In this document: positions 8,758-21,000 of the stretch, piece by piece | How positions within the stretch are numbered: position 1 is the stretch's first letter | Layout: each line of letters begins with the position of its first letter | From: Nocardia abscessus NBRC 100374 | GTDB taxonomy: Bacteria > Actinomycetota > Actinomycetes > Mycobacteriales > Mycobacteriaceae | Length of the DNA stretch: 64,000 nt | Direction: 5' to 3' | NCBI RefSeq assembly: GCF_000308455.1 | Contig: NZ_BAFP01000065.1 | Span: forward strand, 1-64,000 | Position numbers and translations under genes: made by a program | The notes under the pieces: model-generated | Told to the model about the DNA's origin: nothing | Databases searched by the model: none | What the model saw: only the letters and a program-made list of their open reading frames with translations

Positions 8758-9080
8758 CCCGTACCCTGCCGAGGGGCGCCGTGCCGGACGAGTCTTCGGA
8801 CCCGACCGAGGTCGAGACCGAGCCTGGGGATGGCGGCCGAACGGCCGGGATCGACTGTGGGGAGGATCACCGACCCGACGGGCTTACCATGGCTGGTAAA
8901 TATCGGCATTGCGCCGGGACGCGAAGTGCGAAATCTTCAGCCTGGGACATTCCGAATCCTGACGACGAACCGATTCAGGCGATTTGGGGGAACTGCTCGT
9001 GAACTGCTCGCGGTCGAGGTCGCGCATACGCGCCTCCGGGGCTTGGGCCCGTCTGTCGTTCCCGGAGCACGGAGAGTGCC
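8758..9080 (+). other. Intergenic region upstream of the toxin-like locus
   Basis: About 320 bases between araC and the first gene of the giant-protein locus. Short frames exist (from 8781 and 8830) but lack family similarity and good ribosome-binding sites. The stretch around 8886-8960 is more AT-rich (GGCTGGTAAATATCGGC, CGAAATCTTCAGC) and is the probable promoter area. I see no terminator hairpin with a T tract. Confidence 0.5.
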
Positions 9081-10475
9081 GTGACGCAGGCGGGGGATGA
9101 GGATCTCGCCGGGTTGGCCGATCGGATCGCGCACGGTCTGCGTGCGGTGGCGCCGTCCGGGTCGCAGCGGCTGGAGGCGTGGTTCGCGATGACCGTGGTC
9201 GCCGAATCGGCGGTGCTGGTGGCCGACGACGGTATCCGGTCGGTCCGGTGCCCCGTACCGGATGCGGTGTGGGATGCGGTGCGCCTGCATCGGCAGGTGT
9301 CGGCGCGGACCGACGGCGGGCCGTGGTGGCGGTTGCTGGTGCGCATCGATGCGGACAATGTCGAGGCCGCCGCCGATCACGGTGCGGTGCCGTTCCCCGG
9401 CGAGCAATTGTTCGCACCCGAGGCCTATCTCGCCGATTTGGAACGCTATCCGCGAGATCGGCTGCCGGTGTGGCTGGCGGCCTACCTCGGGCGTGGCGAA
9501 CGTCGGACGCGGTCACCGCGCGCCGCCGCCGACGCGATGCGTGCGGACCGGCGTGCGGGTGTGCGGGCGGTGGCCGTGGACAACGAACTGCCGGAGCTGG
9601 CCGTGTTGTGGGCCCGGTGGGCGGTGCTGGCGGCGGCCTTCGTGGCGGTCGGGTCGGGGCAGGGGCCGCGGATCGGTCCGTCGGTGGGCATCTTCGAAGG
9701 CGCGGGACGCAGCGGTTCGACCCTGACGCTGCTGCCCGGTGACCGGGCCGTGCTGTCGGGTGGTGTGTGGGACGCGTCGGTCCTGGACGCCGCGTACAAC
9801 GCGGGTGCGGCGATGCCGGAATTGTTTGCGGGAGCGCCGGATTGGGTGGCCGATCCGGCGCTCAATCCGCGGGCGGCAACCGGTTTGCTGTCGTTTTGTT
9901 ACTGGTGGGAGGCCGGTCAGTGGTACCGGGGTGAGTCCGCGCCGATCCCGGAGTGCGCACCGGCGCTGCCCGCAGTGTGGACGGTAGGCACCGTGGCGAG
10001 CGTCGTCGGCAACCTGCTGGACGACCGGTTGGGTGGTACGTCGGACGCGGTCGAGTTGTTGGTGTCGGCCGCACAGGCCGGTGCGGTGACTCGCGAGGCG
10101 ATCGTGCAGGTCTTCGGTGACGACATCGACATCGACATCGATGGTGCGATGTTCCAGTTCGTGCTGGCGGACCTGGACGCGAACCACGCCGAGGGGATCG
10201 GCGAAGCGGACGCGCTCGACCTCGTCCGGGATCACATCCGACGACAGGGTTATGACACTACGGGGTACCCGCTGTCGACGTTGCGGGCCGATCGCGTCAG
10301 CGTGGGCTGGGTGGTGCGTTCGCCGGTGCCGGACGGTGGAATTGCTCTGGACCGTGCGGTTTTCTATGTCGCCGACGATGGCGTTGTGGAGCGCTCGACC
10401 ACGTCTGTGCCATTGTCGGTGTTCGTCACCGGTTTCGAGCGACGGTTCCGGCTGCGCGGCAACGACCGAGCCTGA
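9081..10475 (+). CDS. Uncharacterised two-part protein at the head of the giant-toxin locus
   Basis: 464 residues, cytosolic by composition, no signal peptide. The N-terminal ~120 residues read like a small alpha/beta domain (PSGSQRLEAWFAMTVVAE, then DGGPWWRLLVRIDAD) similar in feel to YezG/DUF600-type immunity folds; this is a weak impression only. Residues ~140-330 form a helical tryptophan-rich region (LPELAVLWARWAVLAAAFVAVGS, DWVADPALNPRAATGLLSFCYWWE). A DDIDIDIDGA acidic repeat lies near residue 350. It starts the locus 18 bases before the WXG100-like gene. By position it could be an immunity protein, chaperone or secretion accessory for the toxin, as in other polymorphic toxin loci. Family not recognised. 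Confidence 0.7.
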   Translation: MTQAGDEDLAGLADRIAHGLRAVAPSGSQRLEAWFAMTVVAESAVLVADDGIRSVRCPVPDAVWDAVRLHRQVSARTDGGPWWRLLVRIDADNVEAAADHGAVPFPGEQLFAPEAYLADLERYPRDRLPVWLAAYLGRGERRTRSPRAAADAMRADRRAGVRAVAVDNELPELAVLWARWAVLAAAFVAVGSGQGPRIGPSVGIFEGAGRSGSTLTLLPGDRAVLSGGVWDASVLDAAYNAGAAMPELFAGAPDWVADPALNPRAATGLLSFCYWWEAGQWYRGESAPIPECAPALPAVWTVGTVASVVGNLLDDRLGGTSDAVELLVSAAQAGAVTREAIVQVFGDDIDIDIDGAMFQFVLADLDANHAEGIGEADALDLVRDHIRRQGYDTTGYPLSTLRADRVSVGWVVRSPVPDGGIALDRAVFYVADDGVVERSTTSVPLSVFVTGFERRFRLRGNDRA

Positions 10476-10493
10476 CCGGAGGGGGATCGCGGC

Positions 10494-12083
10494 GTGAACG
10501 GTGAAGTTCGGTTGGATCCGGACCGCCTGCGGGACCGGGGAGCGCGGCTGGGCGAACTCGGGGATCGCGTGGGGCAAACTCATGCGGGACTGCGCGATTC
10601 CCTGGCGCGTGCCGAAGGCAGCTGGGGCGACGACGATCTGGGTGTCGCGTTCGCCGGGGAGTTCAAGCCGCATGCCGATCAGTTGCTTGCCAATCTGCGG
10701 GCAATGCAGGAGAGCCTGCACAGTGTGTCCGCCGGAATGGTGGACGCGGCAAGCCAATTCGAAGCGCAGGACAGGTTCGGCGCCACTCTGGTCGGCGCTA
10801 CTGCCGACGACCTGGCGCCGAACGGAGAGCCGGCGCAGCCGTGGCCGGACGGCAGTGCGGGCACGTCCCCGCTCGCGGGCGCACAGCCCGTGACGTCCGA
10901 TCCCGTGGCGCCCTTTCCCGCAGCGGCAGACCCGGCGTATCCCCCGAACCCGGCGTATCCCACGAACCGCGCCGACCCTACCGAACGATCCGTTCCCGGC
11001 GGGTCGCAGACACCGGACGCGTCCGCGGGACGCCCACGCCCCACGCCGGAGGGCGGTCCGCAGCGGGATCCTTCGGATCGGGCAGGCCGAGATGCGGCCA
11101 GGGGAGTAGACGGACCGGGCAGCAGTAACTCCGGCAAGCCTGTCGGAGAACCCGGTCGCCGCCCTCCGGCGGTGTTCCCCCCGGCCGCCACCCGGGATTC
11201 ACCTCGTGCCCCAGCCGGGCAGCAGGCAGCGGTCGGCCCACCGGGCGGTGTCGGACGGCGAGACACCCCGTGGTCCGGGCAGCCGCCCAGAACGGCCGGA
11301 CCACCCGCAGGTGCCCAGCCGAGACCCTCGAGTCCTCGGTTCGATTCTCCGCCGCGGAAGCAGAAGCCCGCGGACGAATCGCCGCGCGGGCGCGATCGGC
11401 GCCGCTCCGGCGCGCGCTCGGTTACCCATCCCATGGTCGGCTGGCTGGCGCGGACGCTGGCCGAGCACCACGGCGTGCGGGTGGCCGGATTCGACACCCC
11501 TGGCTTGCAGGTGGCGGTCGTACGAGAATTCGTTGCCGCTGTGGACCGGGTGCTCACCGACTACCCGGTGATCTCCCTCGACGTCGTCGCGGTGATGGAA
11601 CTCGATGCCGAATCGGCGCCGGTGTGGTGGACTGTCGAACCACGCGATACGCGGGGCACGGGCGGCGGTCGGTCGATCACCCTCGACCAGAGGACCGCGC
11701 AGGAGTCGGGGCGAGCGACCGGAACGGCGGAGTCCGACGCCGAGTCGGCGGAGCTGGGCATCTACCTGGCGACGCTCCGCGAATTCGGCCGTGCACTGGA
11801 TTTCGCCGGTGGCGGTCTCGCACGCAGGCAGGCACAGCGCGTCCTGATCGCGGAGTACCTGCGTCTGGAGGGGCGACGCAACAGCACACTCGCCGAGGTG
11901 GTGAGCGGCTACCGGCGCTGGCGTGCCGAGTTGGCCGGGGACGCCGCGGACGTAGGCGGTTTCGACGTGAGCCGGGCACTCGGTGCCGCGTTCGCCGATG
12001 TCGTGCTGCGCGGCGACGAGGCGAGCCTCCAGGCGCGAGCCCTGCACGCGTTGCTGGTCGACGTGACGTCGCAGCGGGGGTAG
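10494..12083 (+). CDS. WXG100-like protein with proline-rich linker and degenerate zincin-like C-terminal domain
   Basis: 529 residues. Residues 1-105 are a helical hairpin of WXG100/ESX type with S43-W44-G45 at the turn. Residues ~105-310 are a disordered linker rich in Pro, Gly and Ser (PAYPPNPAYPTN and a TPWS motif near 11263). Residues ~315-529 match the zincin module of the next protein in order: GVRVAGFDTPGLQVAVVREF, LTDYP, and later ALGAAFADVVLRG against EALAVGFAETDIHG. The HEFVH zinc motif of the large protein is replaced by R429-E430-F-G-R433, so metal binding should be lost. It is probably exported by a type VII-like pathway and may act as partner, pseudo-enzyme inhibitor or decoy. 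The next gene starts three bases after its stop. Confidence 0.75.
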   Translation: MNGEVRLDPDRLRDRGARLGELGDRVGQTHAGLRDSLARAEGSWGDDDLGVAFAGEFKPHADQLLANLRAMQESLHSVSAGMVDAASQFEAQDRFGATLVGATADDLAPNGEPAQPWPDGSAGTSPLAGAQPVTSDPVAPFPAAADPAYPPNPAYPTNRADPTERSVPGGSQTPDASAGRPRPTPEGGPQRDPSDRAGRDAARGVDGPGSSNSGKPVGEPGRRPPAVFPPAATRDSPRAPAGQQAAVGPPGGVGRRDTPWSGQPPRTAGPPAGAQPRPSSPRFDSPPRKQKPADESPRGRDRRRSGARSVTHPMVGWLARTLAEHHGVRVAGFDTPGLQVAVVREFVAAVDRVLTDYPVISLDVVAVMELDAESAPVWWTVEPRDTRGTGGGRSITLDQRTAQESGRATGTAESDAESAELGIYLATLREFGRALDFAGGGLARRQAQRVLIAEYLRLEGRRNSTLAEVVSGYRRWRAELAGDAADVGGFDVSRALGAAFADVVLRGDEASLQARALHALLVDVTSQRG

Positions 12084-12086
12084 GCG

Positions 12087-15000
12087 GTGCCGGTGGACGG
12101 TTCGTTGTCGCTGAACCCGGTCGTGGAACTGCGCACCTTGTTCGAGGGTTTGCCCCCTGTGGTGCGGCGCCCGATCGAACTGGTGGTATTCGGCGGCGAC
12201 CTGCCGCGCGCCGACGTGTCCGGTATGCGGTGGATGGCCGGGGAGCTGCGGTCCAAGGCCGCCGCCATGAACGGTCACGCGGAGGATGCGGAAAAACTTC
12301 TGGTGCAAGAGGATTCGCTCGGGGCGCTGGGTGACCGAGTGCGCGAGATATTGCGTCTGCACCACGAGGGCGCGGCCAGGCTACGGGAGGAAGCGCTGGT
12401 CTTGGCCGATCAAGCACACGCGGCCGCCAACGATGCGGAGAAGACACTGTGCGTGATGTTCGCGTTCGGCGTCGAACTGGCCTGGCGCATCATCGCGACG
12501 CTGTCGGCAGCCGCCGCGGGCGGTCCGGCCGGCGAGCTTGCGGCGGCTCCCGTGGTGGAGTCGATGCTGATCGAGGGCCGAGCCAAGGTCGCGCTGATGC
12601 GCGCGGGTCTGGAGCAGGCCTACAAGGTGGGCGCGGCGAAGACGGCGGCACGGCTGTCGGCGTTGGGACCGCACCAGTTCGCGTTCGCGGTAGCCAAGGC
12701 CGCCGCGCTGCCCGCGGGCGTGGATCTCGGGGTACAGCTTATGCAAGTCGGTTCCGGCGACCGGAATACGACCGTCAAGGGCCCGAACGGGGAGAACCCG
12801 AGGGGTATCGATCTGAAGTCGGTCGAAGCCGCAGCAGTGTCGGGCGCCGGAGGTGCGATGGGCGGCATAGCCGCGGGCACGATCGCGCCCAGGGTCTTTC
12901 CGCGTCTGGAGACCAGCCGCTCGGCGCTCGGGTTGGTGCAGGGGGTCGCGGGCGCGGTGTCCGGTCTGGGTGCGGCGGCATTGATCACGGGCTGGCCGGA
13001 ACACTTCGAAGACGTCCTGGCGTCGCTGCTCAGCGGCGGATTCGCCGGAGTCGTGGATGTCCATGGTGGCGCCCACAAGAATCTCGGTTCCCCCCTCGCA
13101 AAAGTGGTCGACGGCAGCGGGGCCTACATCCCTCCGGATCCTTCCACGGTGAATCTCAGCAAGGATGCCGTGCTGCGGCTGGCGGGGGCTCCCCAGGGTA
13201 CGAAATCGCTGACGCCCGCTTCGCCTGTTCCGGTGGGCAGCAACGCCGACACCCCACGGTCCGCGAACTCGGCCACGCCCGGCCACGCTACGGGCGCCGG
13301 AGCATCGCAGCCTGGCGAGAAACTGGTTTCGTCGGGTCCGCCAGGAGGGAAAGGCGATGGGCAGCCCGAGCCGGACGAGTCGGGAGACCTGACGCGGCGT
13401 CTCGCCGATTCGGGATCGGGTGAGCAGGCTCCGGCGGCGGATGGACACGCGAGCGGTCAGGCGGGGCCGGATGGGCAATCGGGGGAGCCTGATTCAGCTG
13501 CGCGGCAGAGTGACCGGGCATCGGCAGATCGCGCCGGCGATGGGCCGCCCCCCGTAGACATCCCCGCCGGTGGCGATGAGCCCTCCAGCGCCGCTGCACG
13601 AACCGGTGGAAATGCGCAGGGCGGGAGTGGCGCTGCGCAGACCGGTCATCCTGCGCAGGGCGGCGGTACGCAGACCGGTGGCGCCGGCAATGCGCAACCC
13701 GGGGACGGCGGGCAGGCCGGTAGTGGCGGCGGTGCGCAGGCTCGCAATGGGCAAGGCGGTGGCGGTGCGCACGGTGTCGGCGGTGGTGGCGGTGCGCAGG
13801 CCGGTGGCGCTGTTCCCGGTGCTGGTGGTGGTGCGCAGGTTGGGAGTGGTGTGGCTGCCGGCGCGGTCCTGTCGGGCGCGGGCGGCAACCACTCCGGTTC
13901 GGACCCGCAGCGATCGGCGGATCACGGCGAGGACGACGCGCCCGCGGTCGGTGGCAGCCGGAGCGCCCGGGCTCCGGTCGGCGACGGGGCGACTGGACAC
14001 GAGCCCGCGGTTGCGCGGCCGGGGCCGGGACCGGCGAAGGTCGATCCGCCGGCGGAGGCGGGCGATGCGTCCGGCCGCCATGGTGCGGGCGGGGAGGGCC
14101 CGGCGCGGGTTACGGCGCCGAAGCAGGCGGACCTACCGCCGGCGCACGAGCCGTCGGTGGAGCGCTCCGAGGATGCGGTGCCCGCTGACGCTCGCCCGTC
14201 CGTGCAGGACGGACCCGACCGTCGGGCGGAGCAGCTGGCACAGGAACTCGTGGGGTTGCCTTCGGCGGATCCGGCGACGAAGCAGGACCTTACCGCCGAA
14301 CGGCAGGCGCAGTTCAAGGCTGCGGCGAAGAAGGCGCTGGCGTTGTATCGGCTGCGGCAGGAGGAGCTGGCCGGTGAGTCGTGGGAGCAGCGCAGGCACG
14401 CGATGGAGCACGGCGATCGAGTGGAGTCGCTGCTGCGGTACATCGACGCGATGCGGGAGGGGACCGGGAAGACGCCGCGGTGGAATCAGATCAAGGCGTT
14501 CCTGCTCGGCGAGCACGGGTTCATGCGTCAGATGGGCACGGGGCAGGGCAAGTCCATGGTCGGTGCGCTGGATACGTTGTGGCAGTTGTCGCGCGGGGAG
14601 CCGGTGGAGCTGGCGAGCGGTGAATCGGTGCGGGTGCATCATGTGATCACCACGACCGAGGTGCTGGCCAACGAGGGAGTCCGGGAATTCGCACCGGTGC
14701 TGCGCAGTCTCGGGTACGAGGTCGCGCGCTGGGATCCGCACAATCCGCCGGGCGAGGCGCAACGCCCGACCGTGTACTACATGACCTACGACGAGCGCGC
14801 GACCGCCGAGCTGTTCGACCGGCCGCCGCCGGGGAAGACCGCGACCATCGATGAGGCGGACGCGGTGCTCGTGCACAACCAGACGGTGCACTATCAGTCC
14901 GAGGGGCAGCGGGAGATCGCCTCGGAGGTGGAGGCCGCCGGGGTGTACCGGGTGCGTGACTTCTTGAAAGCCGTCTTGCGCAGCAGAATCACGGCGGCGA

Positions 15001-18000
15001 AGGATCTGTCGGTGCATCTCGAAGAGGCACTCCACGATGGGCCGTTGACGGCGGAGCAGGCCGGAGCGGTACGGGCGATGTCGGCGGAGGAGGTCGGGGC
15101 GGCACGGACGCTGACGGCGCGGTTGCTGCGCGAGCAACCCGAGCAGTGCCTCGACACGGTGAGCCGGTTGTGGGAAAGCTACGCCGGGCGGAAATTCACC
15201 GCCGAGGAAACCGAGATGGCCCGTGCTTTCCTGGACGTCAAGGCGGGCCGGTTGAAACTGAATCGGGATTTCCAGGTTTTCGGAGAAGGTTTCGAGAAGA
15301 AGCTCCAGATTCTCGACGAGTACGGGAAGCCGCGAAGCGATCCGAAGATCGGCACCGAGAGCCGGTGGTTCGGAGGACGCCACAAAATGGTGGAGGCGAT
15401 GTTCGGTGCCCCGGTGTATTCCGATGGGACGGGATCGAAGCAGGTCACCGTGGAGGACGTGCTCGGCGGGTACGAACATCTGCATCTGATGTCGGGCACG
15501 CTGGAGCGGACCGCGGCGGAGATCAAGGAGAATTTCCCGGTCGAGGGTGGTTTGGCGAAGGTGGAGGACTTCGGCCGGTCGAAACTGGTGGGGGAGGAGG
15601 ATCGGATATTCCTCACCGAGCCGGAGAAATTGCGGGACGCAGTGGTCCGGGTGCAGCAGTTGCAGGCCGAGGGGCGGCCGGTACTGGTGATCTGCCCGTT
15701 CAACGATCTGGCTCGGAAGTTCTCGCTGATGCTGACCAAGGCGGACGTGGAGCACGATGCGATCGATGCCCGGTGGTTCGCCGAGCACCGCGACAACAAT
15801 GCCGCCGAGGAGCACCTGCTGTCGGTCAAGGACACCGCGGGTGTTCGGGGCGCGGTGACCGTCGGCACGGGGATGCTCGGCCGGGGTTTCGACGTGTCGA
15901 TCAGCGACGAGGTCGATCAGCTGGGCGGGGTGCACGCGCACATGCTGGGGCGTTCGCCGACCAATCCGGACGAGGACCATCAGTGGTCGGCGCGTGCGGG
16001 ACGCAACGGCCGCAACGGGAGCTTCTGTTTCAACGTCGCCGCCTCCGATCGCCTCTACAGCGATGCGCAGCAGCACAGTGCGCGGGTCGCGGTCACCCAC
16101 TACCGAGCCGCGGTGGCCAAGCACGCCGAGGCCACCGCCGAATACACCGAAACCGCCCGTCAGGTGGGTGATACGGATGCGGCGCAACCGGGGAAGTCCG
16201 TGCAGGAAGCGCGGACGAAGGTCGCGGCCACCGCGGCCGATGTCGCCGCGGCCGAGCGGGAGATGCGCAGCCTGACCTCCCCCCTGCAGAACGACGCGGC
16301 CGACCGCACGTATCTGCAGCGTGCGATGCGCCGCGCCAACCAGGCCCACGCGCCCCCGGCCACAGGAGATCTCGCTGCCACCTCGGCCACCTCGCCCCAG
16401 AACACCATCGCCGCGGGCGTCCTGCACACCGGGCCGGGCGCTGCCCATACTGCGGCGGGCGTTGGCCAGACCAGGTCGGACACCGGCGACGCCGGGGCGG
16501 GTATGGACCGTGCCGCGATGGAGGCCCTGCATGCCGGGCCTGACGCCGTCCAACCGCACCTGCGGGGGGACCGGTTCGCGCGGCTGGCCGGATGGCTGGG
16601 GATTCCCGCATCGGTCCAGGCCGCCGCCGCGATGTTCGACACCGACGATGACGACGACCCGTTGAGCCGACTGCTGGAACGAGCAGGCGTCTCCTCCGCT
16701 GCTGTGGAAGCGCTGAACCAGCACCTCGACTACGCCCCGTCCGCGGCGGTGATTCGGTCGGACGCCCTCACCGACGAGCAAGCGCTGAATCATTTGACTC
16801 CGCAGCGCAACCGGCTGGCCGCCGAACTCGGCTGGGAACCTCCCCAGGTCGCAGGCGCGGAGGGCGTGCGCCAAGTCGGCGCCACCGTCGATACGGCCCG
16901 CGAAGAGTTGGCGGACCGGCTGGGCGTTCCCGCCACCGAGGTGAACGCCGCCACCGCCCGCGACGTGCTCGCCGACGCGGCCGCCCGCGTTCTCGCCCCC
17001 ACCGAAATTGCCGACGACCCGGCCACCGAACTCCTCGTTTTCGCCGCTTCCACTTACCTGGCCGTCACCGCCCTGCTCGACCTCATCGTCGCCATCCACC
17101 AGCGCAGCCCGAAGAGCTGCGTCAACAACGGCGTGACAGTGATGCGGGTGCTGTACCCCGATAACGAGCACGCCTACCACATGCCCGACGACATGCCACT
17201 GCGAGGCCATGACGCCGAAGACACGCAGCGGGCCTTCGGCGGCGCCTTCCGGGCATTCGGGTCGCTGGACGAGGCCGCCGAATCGCTGAAAGAGTGCCCC
17301 GGCGGGAGCCAGGCGCTGGTCTACAAGTGGATGAACAAGGGGCAAGTCGAGAGCCACTTGGTGTTGCTGGTGAACGACAGCGATCGGCGCGACGCCCCGA
17401 ATCTGGTCGTCGTGGACATTGCGGCCGCTCCGGGCCAGGTGCCGATCACCCCGGCGGATCTGGCGGGGCGGCCCGAGCTGCTGAACAAGGCTGTCCCGTT
17501 CCCGCAGTGGCGGCGTGCGCAGCAAGCGCTCATCGAACGACTGAAGGAGGCCGATCGCGGCGTTTTCGCCATCGAGTTCGACCACAAAGGCCAACCCCTC
17601 GCCCGCGTTTCGGCAACACAGCGTTCTGCTGTCACCTCCCAGAACCCCGGACTTCCCCCACCATCGCTCTGGTCGAGCCGGGCCCCACCGCTGCGGCGGG
17701 ACGAGTTCGCGCTCGCCGGTCATCGCCCGCCCGGCGACGGCTCCCTACCGGACAGCTCCGTCCCGGCCGATACGAGTGAACCGGATACGCAGCCCTCGAA
17801 CGTCGGCTCCGGCCCGGCGATGCCGCAGGACGAGCCGGCAAGGCGCGGCACGGCCGCGGACTCCGTGGCAGGCCGCATCGGTAGCAGGCCACCGGCGGGA
17901 CGCGACCGCGAGCCGACCTGGTACGAGCGCATTGCGGCGGGTTTCACTGCTGCTGATGCGGAGAGGGCAGCCGCGCAAGGCGGCACACCCGAACTGGGCT

Positions 18001-21000
18001 GGCTGACGTCCGTGTTGGGTGTGCCGACCACGTATTTCGATTCGCCGGTCGGTATGACCGTGCTCGGCGAACGCCCCGAAGACGCCCTCGTGGCCGACAT
18101 TCTGTCGTTGTGGCATCGCCTCGGCGCACTCGCCGCCGAATTCGAGAACCGTGGCTTCGGGCAGTGGTACGAGCGCACCATGCTGCGGCTGACCAGCTGG
18201 GTGGTATCGACGCCGGTACAGCGGTACCGGAACTTCTACGCGGCCGAACAGGGCGGTGTCGACGACAGGCGTGTCCCTCTCGGCGCGTCGGGCGAGGTCG
18301 GTCTGGCAGGAAACCTGCACGCCGTCTTGAAGACATCCCAGGGCACACCGGGCGGTGGGGTGATGTTCGACGAAATGTGGGATGAACTCGGCGATATCGT
18401 CCACGGGATCGAGGGCTACTGGGTGCGGGATCGCCTACATCTCACCGATAATCTCGACACATTCAACGCGGGCATCCGGAGGGGACTGTCACCGGAAGAC
18501 GCGGCGCGCGCGACGTTCACCGGAAAGATGGCCGACCGCAGAGGGTTCACCGAGGTCGTCGTCGGCGACCTGGACGGCGAACCCGGTGACTATCACAAAG
18601 CCGAAGTGACCTTCGTTCGGCCGAGCCGCCTCTGGGAGGTGCGCTGCCGCACGCTGGCGCACCAGACCGGAGTCCAGTTTCCGGAGCTGTTGAATCGGGC
18701 GGGCTGGTCCGCCGAAATCGCCCGCCTGCGTGAGCATGCCGCCCGGCAACACGCGTCGATGCGGCGTACGCGCTCGCACCGTCCGGGCGACGCCGGGGTC
18801 TCCGCGGACTGGTTGAGCTGGCAGCAGGCGATCGAAGCGAAGGTCGCGCGGGTCGAGCAGCTGGCCGAGTGGGTCGCGCGGTGGTGGGCCGAGCAGGACG
18901 CGCAGGATCACACCGCCGTCGCCGCGGTCGCCGCCGATGTGGTGCGGCGCCACCCCGGTGCCCGGTGGGTGACGCCGAATACGGTCCTGCTGCCGAGTCG
19001 TACCGTCGTGGTGATCGCGGAGGAGGGCCGTCACGACGACGCCCTGACCGACATGCTGCTGCGCAATATCGAGCTGCGCGCCGAACTCGGTACCGCGGGC
19101 TACGATGTGCGACGGCTGAAACCCGTTGTCGATTACGATGTTTCGGGGAACCCCGCCGTGCGGGCGGAGGACCTCGGAACGGCCCGTGTCGGCGGGATGC
19201 GCGGGCCAGGTGGTTACATAGGCAGCCGGCCACGGGAAGAGAGCTCGTCCGCCGGTCCCGACTTCCAGGACTTGGTGCTCGCGGGCAGGGCATCCGGACC
19301 AGCGGAGCGTTCGCTGGTCGAGGATGCGCCGGGAGTGCGGGTCGAGTCGGTGACCTTCGGCAACGGCACCCGGGTGTTCGCGGAGACGTACGCCGACCCG
19401 GTCGCCGCTCTCGAGCAGGTGCTGCAGCGGAAAGTCGCTGCGATCATGGATGCGCCGGTCGGGCGTACCTGCCTGATCCTGGAGGACGACACCGTCTATC
19501 GGGAGATCGTTCCCGGACAGCCGGGCAACAGCCTGCCGGCACTGGATCAGGAGATTCTCGGCTCGCGCTCGGCCACGCGGCTCGGCCTTTTCGACGCGGT
19601 GACCAGGACGAACCGCGCCGCGCGAGAGTGGAGTGCGGGCCCGGACAACGAGGTGAGAGGTGGTCGCGCCCCATCCGCGATCGACGCGACGCCGACCGGT
19701 GCATTCGCCGCGATGTTCGTGCGGCAAGTCGACGGCCGCGAGGTGTGGCAGCACCATGACCTGCCGAGGTCGGAGCTGTCGACCATCCGGGAGCGGGTGG
19801 CGTACCTGCAATCGTGGATCTCGGGTCTTCCGGTACCCAACGAGTACAAGCCCGCGCTGCATCGCATACATGGCCGGTACATGGACGCGTTGGCGGAGGT
19901 GGAGTGGCGCGCCGCGCGCACGCCGGACGAGATATCGCATCGCGCCGGGCTCCAGGTCGAAGCGCAGGCCAAGGCGCGGCTGGTCGAGGCGTTCAACCTC
20001 GACTACCCGCACATCACGATCGTGGGATTCGAACATCCGGATGTTCCCGCCCACGTCGTCGAGGAGATCCTCGGGGCGCTGGACGAAATGCTCACCAGAT
20101 TCCCAAGCCGTACCAACATCCGGGGACTGTGGATCGATTACCTGGGTGACGAGAACGCGGGCGCCGCATCTTTCGCCCAGCGCGACTCCGAATCGACGTT
20201 TCGGACCCTGGGAATACAGTTCAGCCTGCGCAATGCGAGCAGGCCGGCATGGACTGTCGAACGCGGAATCGAAATGCGCGAGCGCGGTTTCAATCCGATC
20301 GGTGACCGGCCGTTCCACCACGATGCTGTCCACGAATTCGTCCACGCGATCGATGCCGTGGAACTCCTGTCGGTGACCCTGCGACAAGTTCTGCACGAGA
20401 CCTGGTCCCGGCTCGACGAACTGGGCCTGATCCGAGAACTCGAGCAGACCTGGCTCGCGCGACTGCCCGTGTACGCCTTCGCCGACGAAACCAAGGCTCA
20501 GCTGCGTGAACACGAGGCCCTCGCGGTCGGGTTCGCCGAGACGGACATCCACGGCGCGGCGGTCGGCACGCCGCAGTGGGCGATCCACGAGTACGTCACC
20601 GCCGGTCGGCCACCGCAGATCACCCCCGACCTCGTCATCGCTCTCCCGGCGCAGGGGAATCAACCCATCTCGGCCTCGGCTGCCCACCCGGAGGGAACAG
20701 GCGACGCCGACCTGACCCGGCCGTCTCGTGATCCCGATCCCGACGCGGTGCCATTCGGATCGGAGGCCGTCGTCCCGGTCCTCGGCCCCGGCCAGGGGCC
20801 GCCCGGCTTCCTGCAAGAACAGCGGGGCTTGCGGCGGCAGAACGAGGCGGCGATCGTCCTCGCTCGGGCCGGGTTCCGAGTAGAGCAGCACCCCGTCGAA
20901 TCCGGCGCGCGTCTGCCCGACTTCCGTATCGAGGGACGGCTCTTCGACTGCTATTCGCCGGCCACCGGCAAGGTCAGCAATATCTGCTTCGAAATCCGCC

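Noticed and set aside
8781..9084. Short frames upstream of the giant-protein locus
   Set aside because: No family, no convincing start, composition unlike coding sequence.
13600..13870. Possible CRISPR-like or satellite repeat
   Set aside because: Units are short, irregular and in frame, encoding a Gly/Ala/Gln linker.
14133..17723. Minus-strand frame of 1196 codons
   Set aside because: Antisense to the SecA-like part of the giant protein; composition is His/Arg/Gly-rich and contains no recognisable family, while the plus frame has clear motifs.
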